Positions 1-4,917 of a stretch of DNA of 12,205 nt are shown here, in pieces (positions within the stretch are counted from its first letter, which is position 1; every line of letters starts with the position of its first letter). The notes below the pieces were generated by a model. It had not been told where the DNA came from, did not search any database, and worked only from the letters and a program-made list of their open reading frames with translations. The position numbers and the translations under genes are program-made. The DNA comes from Bacillota bacterium (GTDB lineage Bacteria > Bacillota > Desulfitobacteriia > Desulfitobacteriales > Desulfitobacteriaceae), in assembly GCA_021849995.1 (NCBI GenBank), contig JAJZSC010000043.1, positions 1 through 12,205 on the forward strand. Reading direction: 5' to 3'.

Positions 1-285
1 GGACATCGCTACGATTTGGATTGTTTAAAGGCGGTTATCGGTACTGATGCTGGATACATTGGGATGATTGGGAGCAGGCGAAGAGTGAAAGCGATGTTTG
101 AGCTTCTGCAGGAGGAAGGAGTGGACAAGAACAGGTTACAAAGAGTTAGAGCGCCAATTGGTCTTGACATTGGAGCCCAAACTCCGGCAGAAATTGCTCT
201 AAGTATCGCTTCGGAAGTAGTAGCTGTTTTGAGGGGAGGCAGTTGTCTGCCCTTGAGCAGGCGTGGAGAGGATAATAATGGATAA
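1..285 (+). CDS. XdhC-family protein, C-terminal Rossmann domain (5' end outside window)
   Basis: This is the C-terminal part of an XdhC-family protein. XdhC proteins bind molybdenum cofactor and help sulfurate it and insert it into xanthine-dehydrogenase-type molybdenum hydroxylases in the cytoplasm. The frame is open from base 1, so the gene begins upstream; the TTG at 16 is not a credible start. The visible 94 residues carry family hallmarks: a Rossmann-like segment reading YIGMIGSRRRVKAM, then PIGLDIGAQTPAEIALSIASE, the usual end of the XdhC C-terminal domain. The stop at 283-285 lies inside the next gene, so the two are translationally coupled. Only the Rossmann half is visible, and the next gene supplies the other conserved domain. 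Whether this gene also has its own N-terminal domain cannot be seen. The family call is firm; the client enzyme is unknown. Confidence 0.85.
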   Translation, partial: GHRYDLDCLKAVIGTDAGYIGMIGSRRRVKAMFELLQEEGVDKNRLQRVRAPIGLDIGAQTPAEIALSIASEVVAVLRGGSCLPLSRRGEDNNG

Positions 286-589
286 AGCACTTCTTTATAA
301 AATTTGTCAGTTAACCGAACAAGGTGAACACTTTGCCATTGTGACAGTTGTTAGTACCAAAGGATCAACACCCCGTAAGGCTGGAGCAAGTATGATTGTG
401 GAAAGGAATGGCATAATAACCGGCACAATTGGTGGAGGGTGTGCGGAAGCGGAAGTGAAGTTAAAAGCGTTATCAGCAATAGACAAGCTACAGTCGAGCA
501 TTTATGAGGTGAAAATGCTTAATGATGTTGCAGAAGAAGAAGGAATGGTCTGCGGTGGCGTAATGGAAGTGTTTATTCAAGTTACTTAA
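278..589 (+). CDS. Small XdhC/CoxI-family protein, N-terminal domain only
   Basis: A 103-residue protein made of the XdhC/CoxI N-terminal domain alone. Conserved signatures are VSTKGSTPRKAGASMIV (about residues 26-42), GTIGGGCAEAEV (about 49-60) and a closing GMVCGGVMEVFIQ whose Cys-Gly-Gly is typical of the family. Full XdhC proteins join this domain to a C-terminal Rossmann domain; here that domain is in the preceding gene, so the two products probably form one functional unit for molybdenum hydroxylase maturation. ATG 278 is preferred over GTG 263 because GGAGAGG at 265-271 lies 6 bases upstream of it. It overlaps the upstream stop by 8 bases, which suggests coupled translation. The protein is intact for a stand-alone domain, not obviously truncated. 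Substrate enzyme unknown. Confidence 0.85.
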   Translation: MDKALLYKICQLTEQGEHFAIVTVVSTKGSTPRKAGASMIVERNGIITGTIGGGCAEAEVKLKALSAIDKLQSSIYEVKMLNDVAEEEGMVCGGVMEVFIQVT

Positions 590-605
590 GTTCTTAAACT
601 TTTGA

Positions 606-758
606 GGATACCCGTACCCAATTACAAAATCTGAAAAATTTAGCAAAGTACTAGAAAATGCCGCTTGGCCCATACGAATATATCGAAATCGATCAGCTTA
701 TGGTAAAGACGCCTTGCAAAGAATACAGGATTCATATTCAATTACCCTTGAAGCATAA
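606..758 (+). other. Unrecognised stop-free stretch in the gap after the XdhC genes
   Basis: Between a TGA at 603-605 and a TAA at 756-758 one frame stays open for 50 codons. Its translation has a protein-like composition (for example NAAWPIRIYRNRSAYGKDAL) but no plausible start codon or ribosome binding site at its beginning. It could be the decayed C-terminal end of a lost gene or a chance open frame. I do not recognise the family. Nothing else gene-like was seen in 590-747. Confidence 0.2.
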
Positions 759-776
759 CAATTAAAATGTTAAACT
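748..776 (+). promoter_or_regulatory. Candidate sigma-A promoter for the glnQHMP operon
   Basis: TTGAAG at 748-753 and TAAACT at 771-776 are separated by 17 bases; each matches 4 of 6 consensus positions. Transcription would begin near 783, giving a leader of about 105 bases that contains the terminator hairpin at 818-848 before glnQ. A short AT-rich sequence can match this well by chance, so confidence is moderate. Confidence 0.4.
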
Positions 777-803
777 AGATTTAAGAATTATTTCTTACAT
801 TTT
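764..803. repeat. Inverted repeat AAAATGT...ACATTTT around the presumed glnQ transcription start
   Basis: AAAATGT at 764-770 is the exact reverse complement of ACATTTT at 797-803, and TAAGAA/TTCTTA (782-787/792-797) forms a smaller palindrome inside it. The outer arms flank the candidate -10 box and start site, so this could be an operator or, in RNA, a weak hairpin. The sequence is very AT-rich and may be coincidental. It does not fit the GlnR/TnrA consensus. Confidence 0.25.
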
Positions 804-814
804 GGAGGCCAAGG

Positions 815-835
815 ATGCCCTCGAGTTTACCTTGA
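815..835 (+). other. Possible six-codon leader ORF overlapping the terminator
   Basis: GGAGG at 804-808 sits 6 bases ahead of ATG 815, which opens a mini-ORF reading MPSSLP and stops at TGA 833-835. The ORF covers almost the whole terminator stem-loop, so a ribosome translating it would physically block the hairpin. This may be coincidence; there is no run of regulatory codons as in classic amino-acid attenuators. Confidence 0.2.
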
Positions 836-848
836 GGGTATTTTTTTA
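818..848 (+). terminator. Intrinsic terminator or attenuator upstream of glnQ
   Basis: CCCTCGAG at 818-825 pairs with CTTGAGGG at 831-838 (8 bp including one G-U) around a 5-base loop, followed by TATTTTTTTATT. This is a good rho-independent terminator. It may simply end the upstream XdhC operon. If the promoter at 748-776 is real, it lies inside the glnQ leader and would act as an attenuator. Confidence 0.75.
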
Positions 849-889
849 TTACCCTTTACCGAATATCATCCGTGGGGAGGACAGTGCTT

Positions 890-1615
890 GTGATTCAATT
901 AGAAGGTGTCCATAAACATTTCGGCCAATTGCACGTTCTTAAAGGTATCAATCTTAATGTAAATACCGGGGAGAAAATGGTAGTAATCGGTCCCAGTGGC
1001 TCAGGTAAGAGTACCCTTATACGGTGTATGAACCTTTTAGAAAAACCTAGTTCAGGCAAAGTCATAGTCGATGGGGTAGAGATTACTGCGCCCAAGGCTC
1101 CAGTTGCTAAGGTTCGCCAATCAGTCGCTATGGTTTTCCAGCAGTTTAATTTATATCCTCACAAGACGGTATTGGAAAATTTAACCTTAGCTCCTATTCT
1201 CATCAAAGGGGTATCCAAGGCTGAAGCTGAAGAGTCAGGAATGGCCTTTTTAGACCGGGTGGGACTGAAGGCTAAAGCCAATGTTTATCCTTCCCAGCTT
1301 TCCGGGGGTCAGCAGCAACGTGTCGCAATTGCCCGAGCTTTAAATATGAAGCCAAGGATTATGCTTTTTGATGAACCGACCTCGGCCTTAGACCCAGAAA
1401 TGATTCAAGAGGTCTTAGATGTTATGGTTGATCTTGCTCATGAAGGAATAACCATGGTTGTAGTTACTCATGAAATGGGCTTTGCTCGACAAGTGGCGGA
1501 TCGGGTCGTTTTCATGGACGAAGGACAAATTTTGGAGCAGGGAACTCCAGCGCATTTCTTCTCCAATCCTTCTCATGAAAGAACCAAACTATTTTTAAGT
1601 AAGATTTTGCGCTAA
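890..1615 (+). CDS. glnQ: Polar amino-acid ABC transporter, ATP-binding protein (GlnQ type)
   Basis: The cytoplasmic ATPase that powers uptake of a polar amino acid, probably glutamine or glutamate, together with the three following genes. All ABC ATPase motifs are present: Walker A GPSGSGKST (residues 34-42), Q-loop glutamine at 84, signature LSGGQQQR (137-144), Walker B IMLFDE (157-162) with the D-loop SALD, and the switch histidine in VVTHEM (194). At 241 residues it has the usual GlnQ length. GTG 890 is chosen because GGGGAGG at 874-880 lies 9 bases upstream and the product then starts MIQLEGVHKHFG, as in relatives; the longer GTG 872 start would overlap that binding site. The order ATPase, receptor, permease, permease is that of B. 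subtilis glnQHMP. Exact substrate not provable from sequence. Confidence 0.93.
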   Translation: MIQLEGVHKHFGQLHVLKGINLNVNTGEKMVVIGPSGSGKSTLIRCMNLLEKPSSGKVIVDGVEITAPKAPVAKVRQSVAMVFQQFNLYPHKTVLENLTLAPILIKGVSKAEAEESGMAFLDRVGLKAKANVYPSQLSGGQQQRVAIARALNMKPRIMLFDEPTSALDPEMIQEVLDVMVDLAHEGITMVVVTHEMGFARQVADRVVFMDEGQILEQGTPAHFFSNPSHERTKLFLSKILR

Positions 1616-1651
1616 ATAGCGCAGGAATAATTAAAATAAGGAGGAGATTAA

Positions 1652-2461
1652 ATGAAAAAATTAGGTGTATTTATGGTGAGTATTCTATTAGTCGGAAGTT
1701 TGTTAGCAGGATGTGGATCTACTACTTCTTCCAAAACTGATAATACCGCTTCCGGACCAAAGGATGTCAATGCAATTAAGAGTCGTGGAGTTCTTAAGGT
1801 TGGAGTAAAGGTTGATGTTCCGAAATTTGGATATAAAGATCCTCAAACTAACAAAACTGATGGGTTTGAGATAGATTTGGCCAGGGAAATGGCTAAGAAA
1901 ATCGTTGGGGATTCTAACAAGCTGGAATTATCACCAGTAACAGCTAAAACTCGTGGACCTCTCTTAGATAGTGGTGATGTAGATATGGTTATCGCCACCT
2001 TTACTATCACGGAAGAGCGTAAGCAAAGCTACAATTTCACTGATCCTTATTACATCGATGGTGTGGGCTTGCTAGTCAAGAAAGCAGGCGGTTATCAGAG
2101 CTTAAAAGATCTTAATGGCAAGAAGATTGGGGTAGCTCAGAGTGCTACTAGTAAAAAAGCAGTGCAAGCTGAGGCTGATAAGCTCGGAATTAAGATTACC
2201 TTCCAAGAATTTGCAACTTATCCGGAAATTAAGACTGCCTTGGATTCTGGCCGGGTAGATGCCTTCTCTGTTGACAGGTCGATCCTCTACGGTTACTTAG
2301 ATGATTCTACTGTAATCCTACCAGACAAATTCAGCCCACAAGAGTATGGTATTGCCACTAAAAAAGGGAACGATGGGTTAGCTAAATTATTTAATGATAC
2401 GGTTAATGAACTTAAGAAATCTGGTGAGCTAGATAAACTCATTAAGAAGTGGGGTCTATAA
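1652..2461 (+). CDS. glnH: Polar amino-acid ABC transporter, substrate-binding lipoprotein (GlnH type)
   Basis: The extracellular receptor of the importer, anchored to the membrane outer face by lipid. Residues 1-20 form a lipoprotein signal peptide (MKK, a hydrophobic stretch, lipobox LLAG) with the lipid-modified Cys at 21, followed by a Ser/Thr-rich linker. The rest is a two-lobed family-3 solute-binding domain with typical stretches: GVLKVGVKVDVPKFGY, GFEIDLA, TKTRG-like TAKTRGPLLDSGDVD, TITEERKQSYNFTDPYY, and the late VDAFSVDRSIL that supplies an acidic ligand to the substrate amino group. The VKVDVP-FGYKD entry resembles glutamate/aspartate/glutamine receptors, so one of these is the likely substrate (inference). 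AAGGAGGAG at 1638-1646 precedes the ATG. It lies 36 bases after glnQ and 2 bases before the next gene. Confidence 0.92.
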   Translation: MKKLGVFMVSILLVGSLLAGCGSTTSSKTDNTASGPKDVNAIKSRGVLKVGVKVDVPKFGYKDPQTNKTDGFEIDLAREMAKKIVGDSNKLELSPVTAKTRGPLLDSGDVDMVIATFTITEERKQSYNFTDPYYIDGVGLLVKKAGGYQSLKDLNGKKIGVAQSATSKKAVQAEADKLGIKITFQEFATYPEIKTALDSGRVDAFSVDRSILYGYLDDSTVILPDKFSPQEYGIATKKGNDGLAKLFNDTVNELKKSGELDKLIKKWGL

Positions 2462-2463
2462 AC

Positions 2464-3135
2464 GTGACCGGACCATTTGCTTGGTTTAAGTGGCAAGCAC
2501 TCTTTCGCGATTGGCATATTTTTGCTGAAGGTTTCGGAAATACTTTACTTGCTTCCGTCCTAGCTTTAGCCTTAGCTTTGGCTTTAGGAATAATCTTCGG
2601 GGTTTTGGGGTCAACACATCAGAAAGTATTTAAGCTATTCAGCCGTATATATGTAGAAATAATTCAAAATACTCCTTTGGTTATTCAGGTGTTCTTTCTA
2701 TACAATGGGCTTCCCCACCTTGGTGTTATGCTCCCGGTCCTAAGCGTTGGAGTGTTTGGGGTAGGTATCTACCACGGGGCTTACATTGCAGAAGTGGTTA
2801 GAGCCGGCATCCAATCTATTCACCGCGGACAGATGGAAGCAGCATTATCACAGGGATTTTCTTTCTGGGGTGCGATGCGTCACGTTATTTTACCTCAGGC
2901 TGCGAGAGTAGTATTGCCCCCTCTTACTAACCAGGCGGTGAGCTTGATTAAAAATACGTCCGTACTGGCTATGATTGCCGGAGGGGATCTCATGTATCAT
3001 GCCGACTCTTGGTCAGCAGAAAATATTTATTACGGACCAGCCTATGTCACTGTGGGTGTACTCTATTTGATCTTGTGTTTTCCCTTAGCCCAATTCGCCC
3101 GCTATTTGGAGCGTAAGACGGAGGTGTCAGCTTAA
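2464..3135 (+). CDS. glnM: Polar amino-acid ABC transporter, permease (GlnM type)
   Basis: The first of two membrane subunits forming the import channel. With the chosen start it has 223 residues and about five hydrophobic segments (near 24-49, 62-80, 88-108, 148-170 and 193-213). The cytoplasmic EAA loop that docks onto the ATPase spans about 125-146, starting EAALSQGFS and ending ILPQA. QNTPLVIQVFFLYNGLP (68-84) is the usual His/Glu/Gln-permease sequence. GTG 2464, two bases after the glnH stop, is preferred because TGGGGT at 2450-2455 can serve as its binding site; GTG 2449 in the same frame would overlap glnH and has a poorer upstream signal. Start assignment is the main uncertainty. The stop overlaps the next ATG by one base. 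Confidence 0.9.
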   Translation: MTGPFAWFKWQALFRDWHIFAEGFGNTLLASVLALALALALGIIFGVLGSTHQKVFKLFSRIYVEIIQNTPLVIQVFFLYNGLPHLGVMLPVLSVGVFGVGIYHGAYIAEVVRAGIQSIHRGQMEAALSQGFSFWGAMRHVILPQAARVVLPPLTNQAVSLIKNTSVLAMIAGGDLMYHADSWSAENIYYGPAYVTVGVLYLILCFPLAQFARYLERKTEVSA

Positions 3136-3782
3136 TGCAAGAAGTTTTTCAGCCGTACATCTTCCGCTTTTTGGGTCAGGGACTTCTCACTACCCTTTAT
3201 CTGTCAGTTATGACGATCATTTTTAGTGTTATTATCGGAACTTTGCTTGGAATAGCCCGCTATTCACGGCAACCTGTTCTTTCTCAGATAGCTGCCTTTT
3301 ATATTGAAACAGTACGCAACATTCCAATGCTTTTGTTTATTCTCGTAATGCGTTTTATGACGACCTTAAAGCCAGTCAATGCCGGGATTTTAGCCATGAC
3401 GATTTTCACTTCAGCCATTATTGCTGAAATCGTAAGGGGAGGGCTTAATTCCATCGACAAAGGGCAATGGGAAGCTGCCAAGTCCCAAGGCTTTTCTTAC
3501 CTCCAGACCCTGACACATATCATCATACCCCAGGCTTTACGAAAGATGATTCCCCCGCTTGCATCTCAGTTTATTACTGTAGTAAAAGATACATCATTTG
3601 TCTGGGCTGTCGGAGTGGAGGAGCTTACTGGGAAAGGCTTGATCATCATGGGTCAATATGGTTCAACAGAGCAAGTATTTACGATTTTCGGCATAATCGC
3701 TTTGACTTACTTTGTTCTCAATTACGCTCTGTCAGTGTTTGCGCGCAATCAACAGCGCAAGATGTTATACCAGAGTTATTAA
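3135..3782 (+). CDS. glnP: Polar amino-acid ABC transporter, permease (GlnP type)
   Basis: The second membrane subunit of the importer, 215 residues with about five membrane-spanning segments (near 18-40, 50-75, 82-104, 138-160 and 180-203). The EAA loop lies at about 113-134, starting EAAKSQGFS and ending IIPQA, followed by the conserved SQFITVVKDTS stretch. It pairs with the preceding permease as a heterodimer, the usual layout of glnM/glnP. ATG 3135 overlaps the upstream stop in a TAATG junction, and GGAGG at 3120-3124 is its binding site, so the two permeases are translationally coupled. No clear terminator follows the stop; only a weak A/T hairpin is visible, so read-through toward the next gene is possible. 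Confidence 0.9.
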   Translation: MQEVFQPYIFRFLGQGLLTTLYLSVMTIIFSVIIGTLLGIARYSRQPVLSQIAAFYIETVRNIPMLLFILVMRFMTTLKPVNAGILAMTIFTSAIIAEIVRGGLNSIDKGQWEAAKSQGFSYLQTLTHIIIPQALRKMIPPLASQFITVVKDTSFVWAVGVEELTGKGLIIMGQYGSTEQVFTIFGIIALTYFVLNYALSVFARNQQRKMLYQSY

Positions 3783-3814
3783 GTAAAAATGTAAAAATGT
3801 AAAAATGTAAAAAT
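3783..3814 (+). repeat. Four tandem copies of GTAAAAAT right after the glnP stop
   Basis: Four perfect, uninterrupted copies of the 8-base unit GTAAAAAT begin at the first base after the glnP stop codon; a fifth partial copy (GTA) follows. Such a short perfect array is prone to copy-number change by replication slippage. Three copies of the start-stop hexamer ATGTAA are created as a by-product. No function is assigned. Confidence 0.9.
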
Positions 3815-3852
3815 GTATTAGCAATGTATTTTGTGTTATTTAATTAAAGTGC

Positions 3853-3880
3853 TAGACAAAAATTATTTTATCGCTATAAT
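3853..3880 (+). promoter_or_regulatory. Strong sigma-A promoter for the hutP-like gene (and probably nif)
   Basis: TAGACA at 3853-3858 (5 of 6) and a perfect TATAAT at 3875-3880 with a 16-base spacer make the best promoter in the window. The start site would be near 3887, giving a leader of about 260 bases ahead of the HutP-family gene. I find no equally good promoter between that gene and nifI1, so this is a candidate origin for the nif transcript as well (inference). Confidence 0.75.
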
Positions 3881-3927
3881 AAAGATATCAATCGATCAAG
3901 GGAGTCAATCTCAAGTAATAAGCAATG

Positions 3928-3969
3928 GCGCTTAATCCAAGTATCCAACTTGTGGTTAAGCGCTTTCTT
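3928..3969 (+). terminator. Leader hairpin 1 upstream of the hutP-like gene, possible terminator
   Basis: GCGCTTAATCCAAGT (3928-3942) pairs with 3948-3963, which reads ACTTGTGGTTAAGCGC, giving 15 pairs with one G-U, a single bulged T at 3953 and a 5-base loop ATCCA. TTTCTTGTTT follows at once, so it can work as an intrinsic terminator, although the T tract is interrupted. It starts about 40 bases after the presumed transcription start. The sequence GCAATGGCGC that enters it (3922-3931) recurs exactly at the second hairpin (4005-4014). Confidence 0.6.
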
Positions 3970-4010
3970 GTTTATAAACTCCTGCTCTTATTACCCTCCT
4001 ATCGGCAATG

Positions 4011-4055
4011 GCGCCGTTTTTATACCATAAGGTATGGAAACGGCGCTTTGCTTTT
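4011..4055 (+). terminator. Leader hairpin 2 upstream of the hutP-like gene, possible terminator
   Basis: GCGCCGTTTTTATACC (4011-4026) pairs with GGTATGGAAACGGCGC (4031-4046) in 16 continuous pairs, two of them G-U, with the loop ATAA. TTTGCTTTT follows. It resembles hairpin 1 in its entry sequence and its GCGCTTT exit, so the leader holds two related hairpins in tandem. It could be a second terminator or a protein or ligand-responsive RNA structure. Its 3' arm also begins the tandem repeat at 4036-4113. Confidence 0.6.
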
Positions 4056-4113
4056 GAAGGTTGGAAATGGCTCTTTGCTTTTGAAGGTTGGAAATGGCTC
4101 TTTGCTTCAGAGG
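4036..4113 (+). repeat. 27-bp tandem repeat, about 2.9 copies, in the hutP leader
   Basis: Units begin at 4036, 4063 and 4090. Each runs GGAAAYGGCKCTTTGCTT, then (units 1 and 2) TTGAAGGTT. Units 1 and 2 differ at two positions; unit 3 ends after about 24 bases. Unit 1 is the 3' arm of hairpin 2. In units 2 and 3 the arm AAATGGCTC can pair with the same 5' arm (4011-4019) only with one mismatch and one G-U, so alternative, weaker hairpins are possible. Confidence 0.85.
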
Positions 4114-4145
4114 TAATATTATCATGAAAAGGAGGGCTGTATAAA

Positions 4146-4586
4146 ATGAAATCTAGCGAAGACAACTTGTTCCAGCCTTCCTTAGAGCGAGCGGCACTGC
4201 TGTTAGCCTTAACCCAGACGAGAGAGGACGAGGAAAAGTTAAAAAAAGAGTTGATCCAGACTCATGGATTTCGTTGCGGGGTTACGGAAATTGGTGGAAC
4301 AGTCTCTATCCTTCAGCACAATGGTAAGTTAACCAATTCGGTTCTTTCAGCAGCGTTTAATACTGGAGTAATTGCCAAGGAACCAAAAAAAATTCACGCT
4401 TTAGTTCATGCCGCGCTGGAGGCCAGCAACAGTATTTTTATCCACACTAACGGTAATACGAGTTTTGCTCTAAAAATCGGTTTAGCTACAGATCTTGACT
4501 GGATCGCTGTTGCCATATTTGGCAGATCCTCCTTGCATCCTCTCTCTGAGCATTGTCGAGTAGGACTGGGGTATATGCATCTATAG
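4146..4586 (+). CDS. HutP-family RNA-binding antitermination protein
   Basis: A 146-residue protein of the HutP family. B. subtilis HutP is a hexameric RNA-binding protein that, when bound to L-histidine and a divalent metal, binds NAG triplets in the hut leader and stops a terminator from forming. Recognisable here are the metal/histidine region IHALVHAALEA (residues 83-93), DWIAVAIFGRSS (118-129) and the closing GLGYMHL. His84, His88 and His145 match the three metal-binding histidines of HutP (73, 77, 138), so ligand binding is probably retained. GGAGGG at 4131-4136 precedes the ATG by 9 bases. No histidine-degradation genes are nearby. It sits between an amino-acid importer and nif, and a terminator preceded by repeated NAGTG follows it, matching the hutP-terminator-hutH layout. 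Family call is confident; the nif-regulatory role is inference, and the true ligand may not be histidine. Confidence 0.85.
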   Translation: MKSSEDNLFQPSLERAALLLALTQTREDEEKLKKELIQTHGFRCGVTEIGGTVSILQHNGKLTNSVLSAAFNTGVIAKEPKKIHALVHAALEASNSIFIHTNGNTSFALKIGLATDLDWIAVAIFGRSSLHPLSEHCRVGLGYMHL

Positions 4587-4730
4587 GATTAGTGAATTAT
4601 ATCGAGTTATCCTTAAGTGAACTAGTGTAAATCCAGAGAAAAAGTGAAGTATAGTGGATCAGTGAAATTATGTGTGTTGGTTTAATACAAATGGGGCACC
4701 AAGTGTAGACTTGGAGCGAGCAAGTGTTTA
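4587..4730 (+). promoter_or_regulatory. NAGTG-rich leader between the hutP-like gene and nifI1, candidate antiterminator binding site
   Basis: Eight NAGTG motifs occur on the + strand, starting at 4590, 4615, 4623, 4642, 4652, 4660, 4701 and 4722; six lie within 75 bases. Several continue as NAGTGAA. About 0.5 AGTG would be expected by chance in this length at even base composition. HutP recognises NAG triplets spaced a few bases apart, so this is a plausible RNA target for the preceding gene's product. The segment has no credible ORF and no convincing promoter. Confidence 0.55.
4696..4717 (+). promoter_or_regulatory. Small hairpin presenting GTAG in its loop, just before the nif leader terminator
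   Basis: CCAAGT (4699-4704) pairs perfectly with ACTTGG (4709-4714) around the loop GTAG; past an A-A mismatch two more pairs form (GC 4696-4697 with GC 4716-4717). A TAG triplet is thereby exposed in the loop, 14 bases ahead of the terminator. It could help present a HutP-type contact or only separate structures. Confidence 0.45.
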
Positions 4731-4778
4731 AGAGAGCCCTTTATTCTTTCAAGAATTAAAGGGCTCTCTTTGTTTTTT
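4731..4778 (+). terminator. Strong intrinsic terminator between the hutP-like gene and nifI1
   Basis: AGAGAGCCCTTT (4731-4742) pairs perfectly with AAAGGGCTCTCT (4758-4769); inside, ATTCT pairs with AGAAT (4743-4747/4752-4756) leaving one bulged T and the loop TTCA. TTTGTTTTTT follows. This is the strongest terminator in the window. It lies in front of the whole nif cluster, with no clear promoter seen after it, so it is either the end of the hutP-like transcript or a regulated attenuator for nif. Confidence 0.92.
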
Positions 4779-4815
4779 ACCATTCAGAAAGTTGTCTTTA
4801 TTTATATTCCATAAA

Positions 4816-4840
4816 GGGAGGTGGTGCCATGGGCTTTTAA
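4816..4840 (+). other. Near-ideal ribosome binding site with a three-codon ORF in the nif leader
   Basis: GGGAGGTGGT at 4816-4825 is an excellent anti-16S match; ATG 4829 follows at normal spacing but the frame reads only MGF before TAA at 4838-4840. The real nifI1 start lies 78 bases further on with its own weaker site (AGGAGA, 4904-4909). It may be a leader mini-ORF, a ribosome standby site that protects mRNA, or a relic. The rest of 4779-4903 shows nothing else I can name. Confidence 0.35.
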
Positions 4841-4917
4841 TAATACGAGTCTTAGCACACTTTACTTCCCGGGCGAGAATCAAAAATCTATTTCCAAACA
4901 CATAGGAGAATTTAACT

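Noticed and set aside
760..889. T-box leader or GlnR/TnrA operator upstream of glnQ
   Set aside because: There is no T-box consensus before the terminator, and TGTTA (768-772) and TTACA (795-799) are 22 bases apart instead of the 7 needed for GlnR/TnrA.
3922..4046. ANTAR-target tandem hairpins in the hutP leader
   Set aside because: ANTAR sites have two hairpins with six-base loops carrying conserved A and G; here the loops are ATCCA and ATAA on long stems.
3925..4165. Short ORFs on both strands in the hutP leader (69 and 63 codons)
   Set aside because: They are made of the repeats and hairpins, give repetitive low-complexity peptides (GNGSLLLKV-type) and have no ribosome binding sites.
4587..4917. 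Sigma-54 (-24/-12) promoter or NifA site for nif
   Set aside because: The nearest GG...GC-like candidates (for example GGGGCACC at 4693-4700) lack the TTGC box at the required distance, and I saw no TGT-N10-ACA pair.
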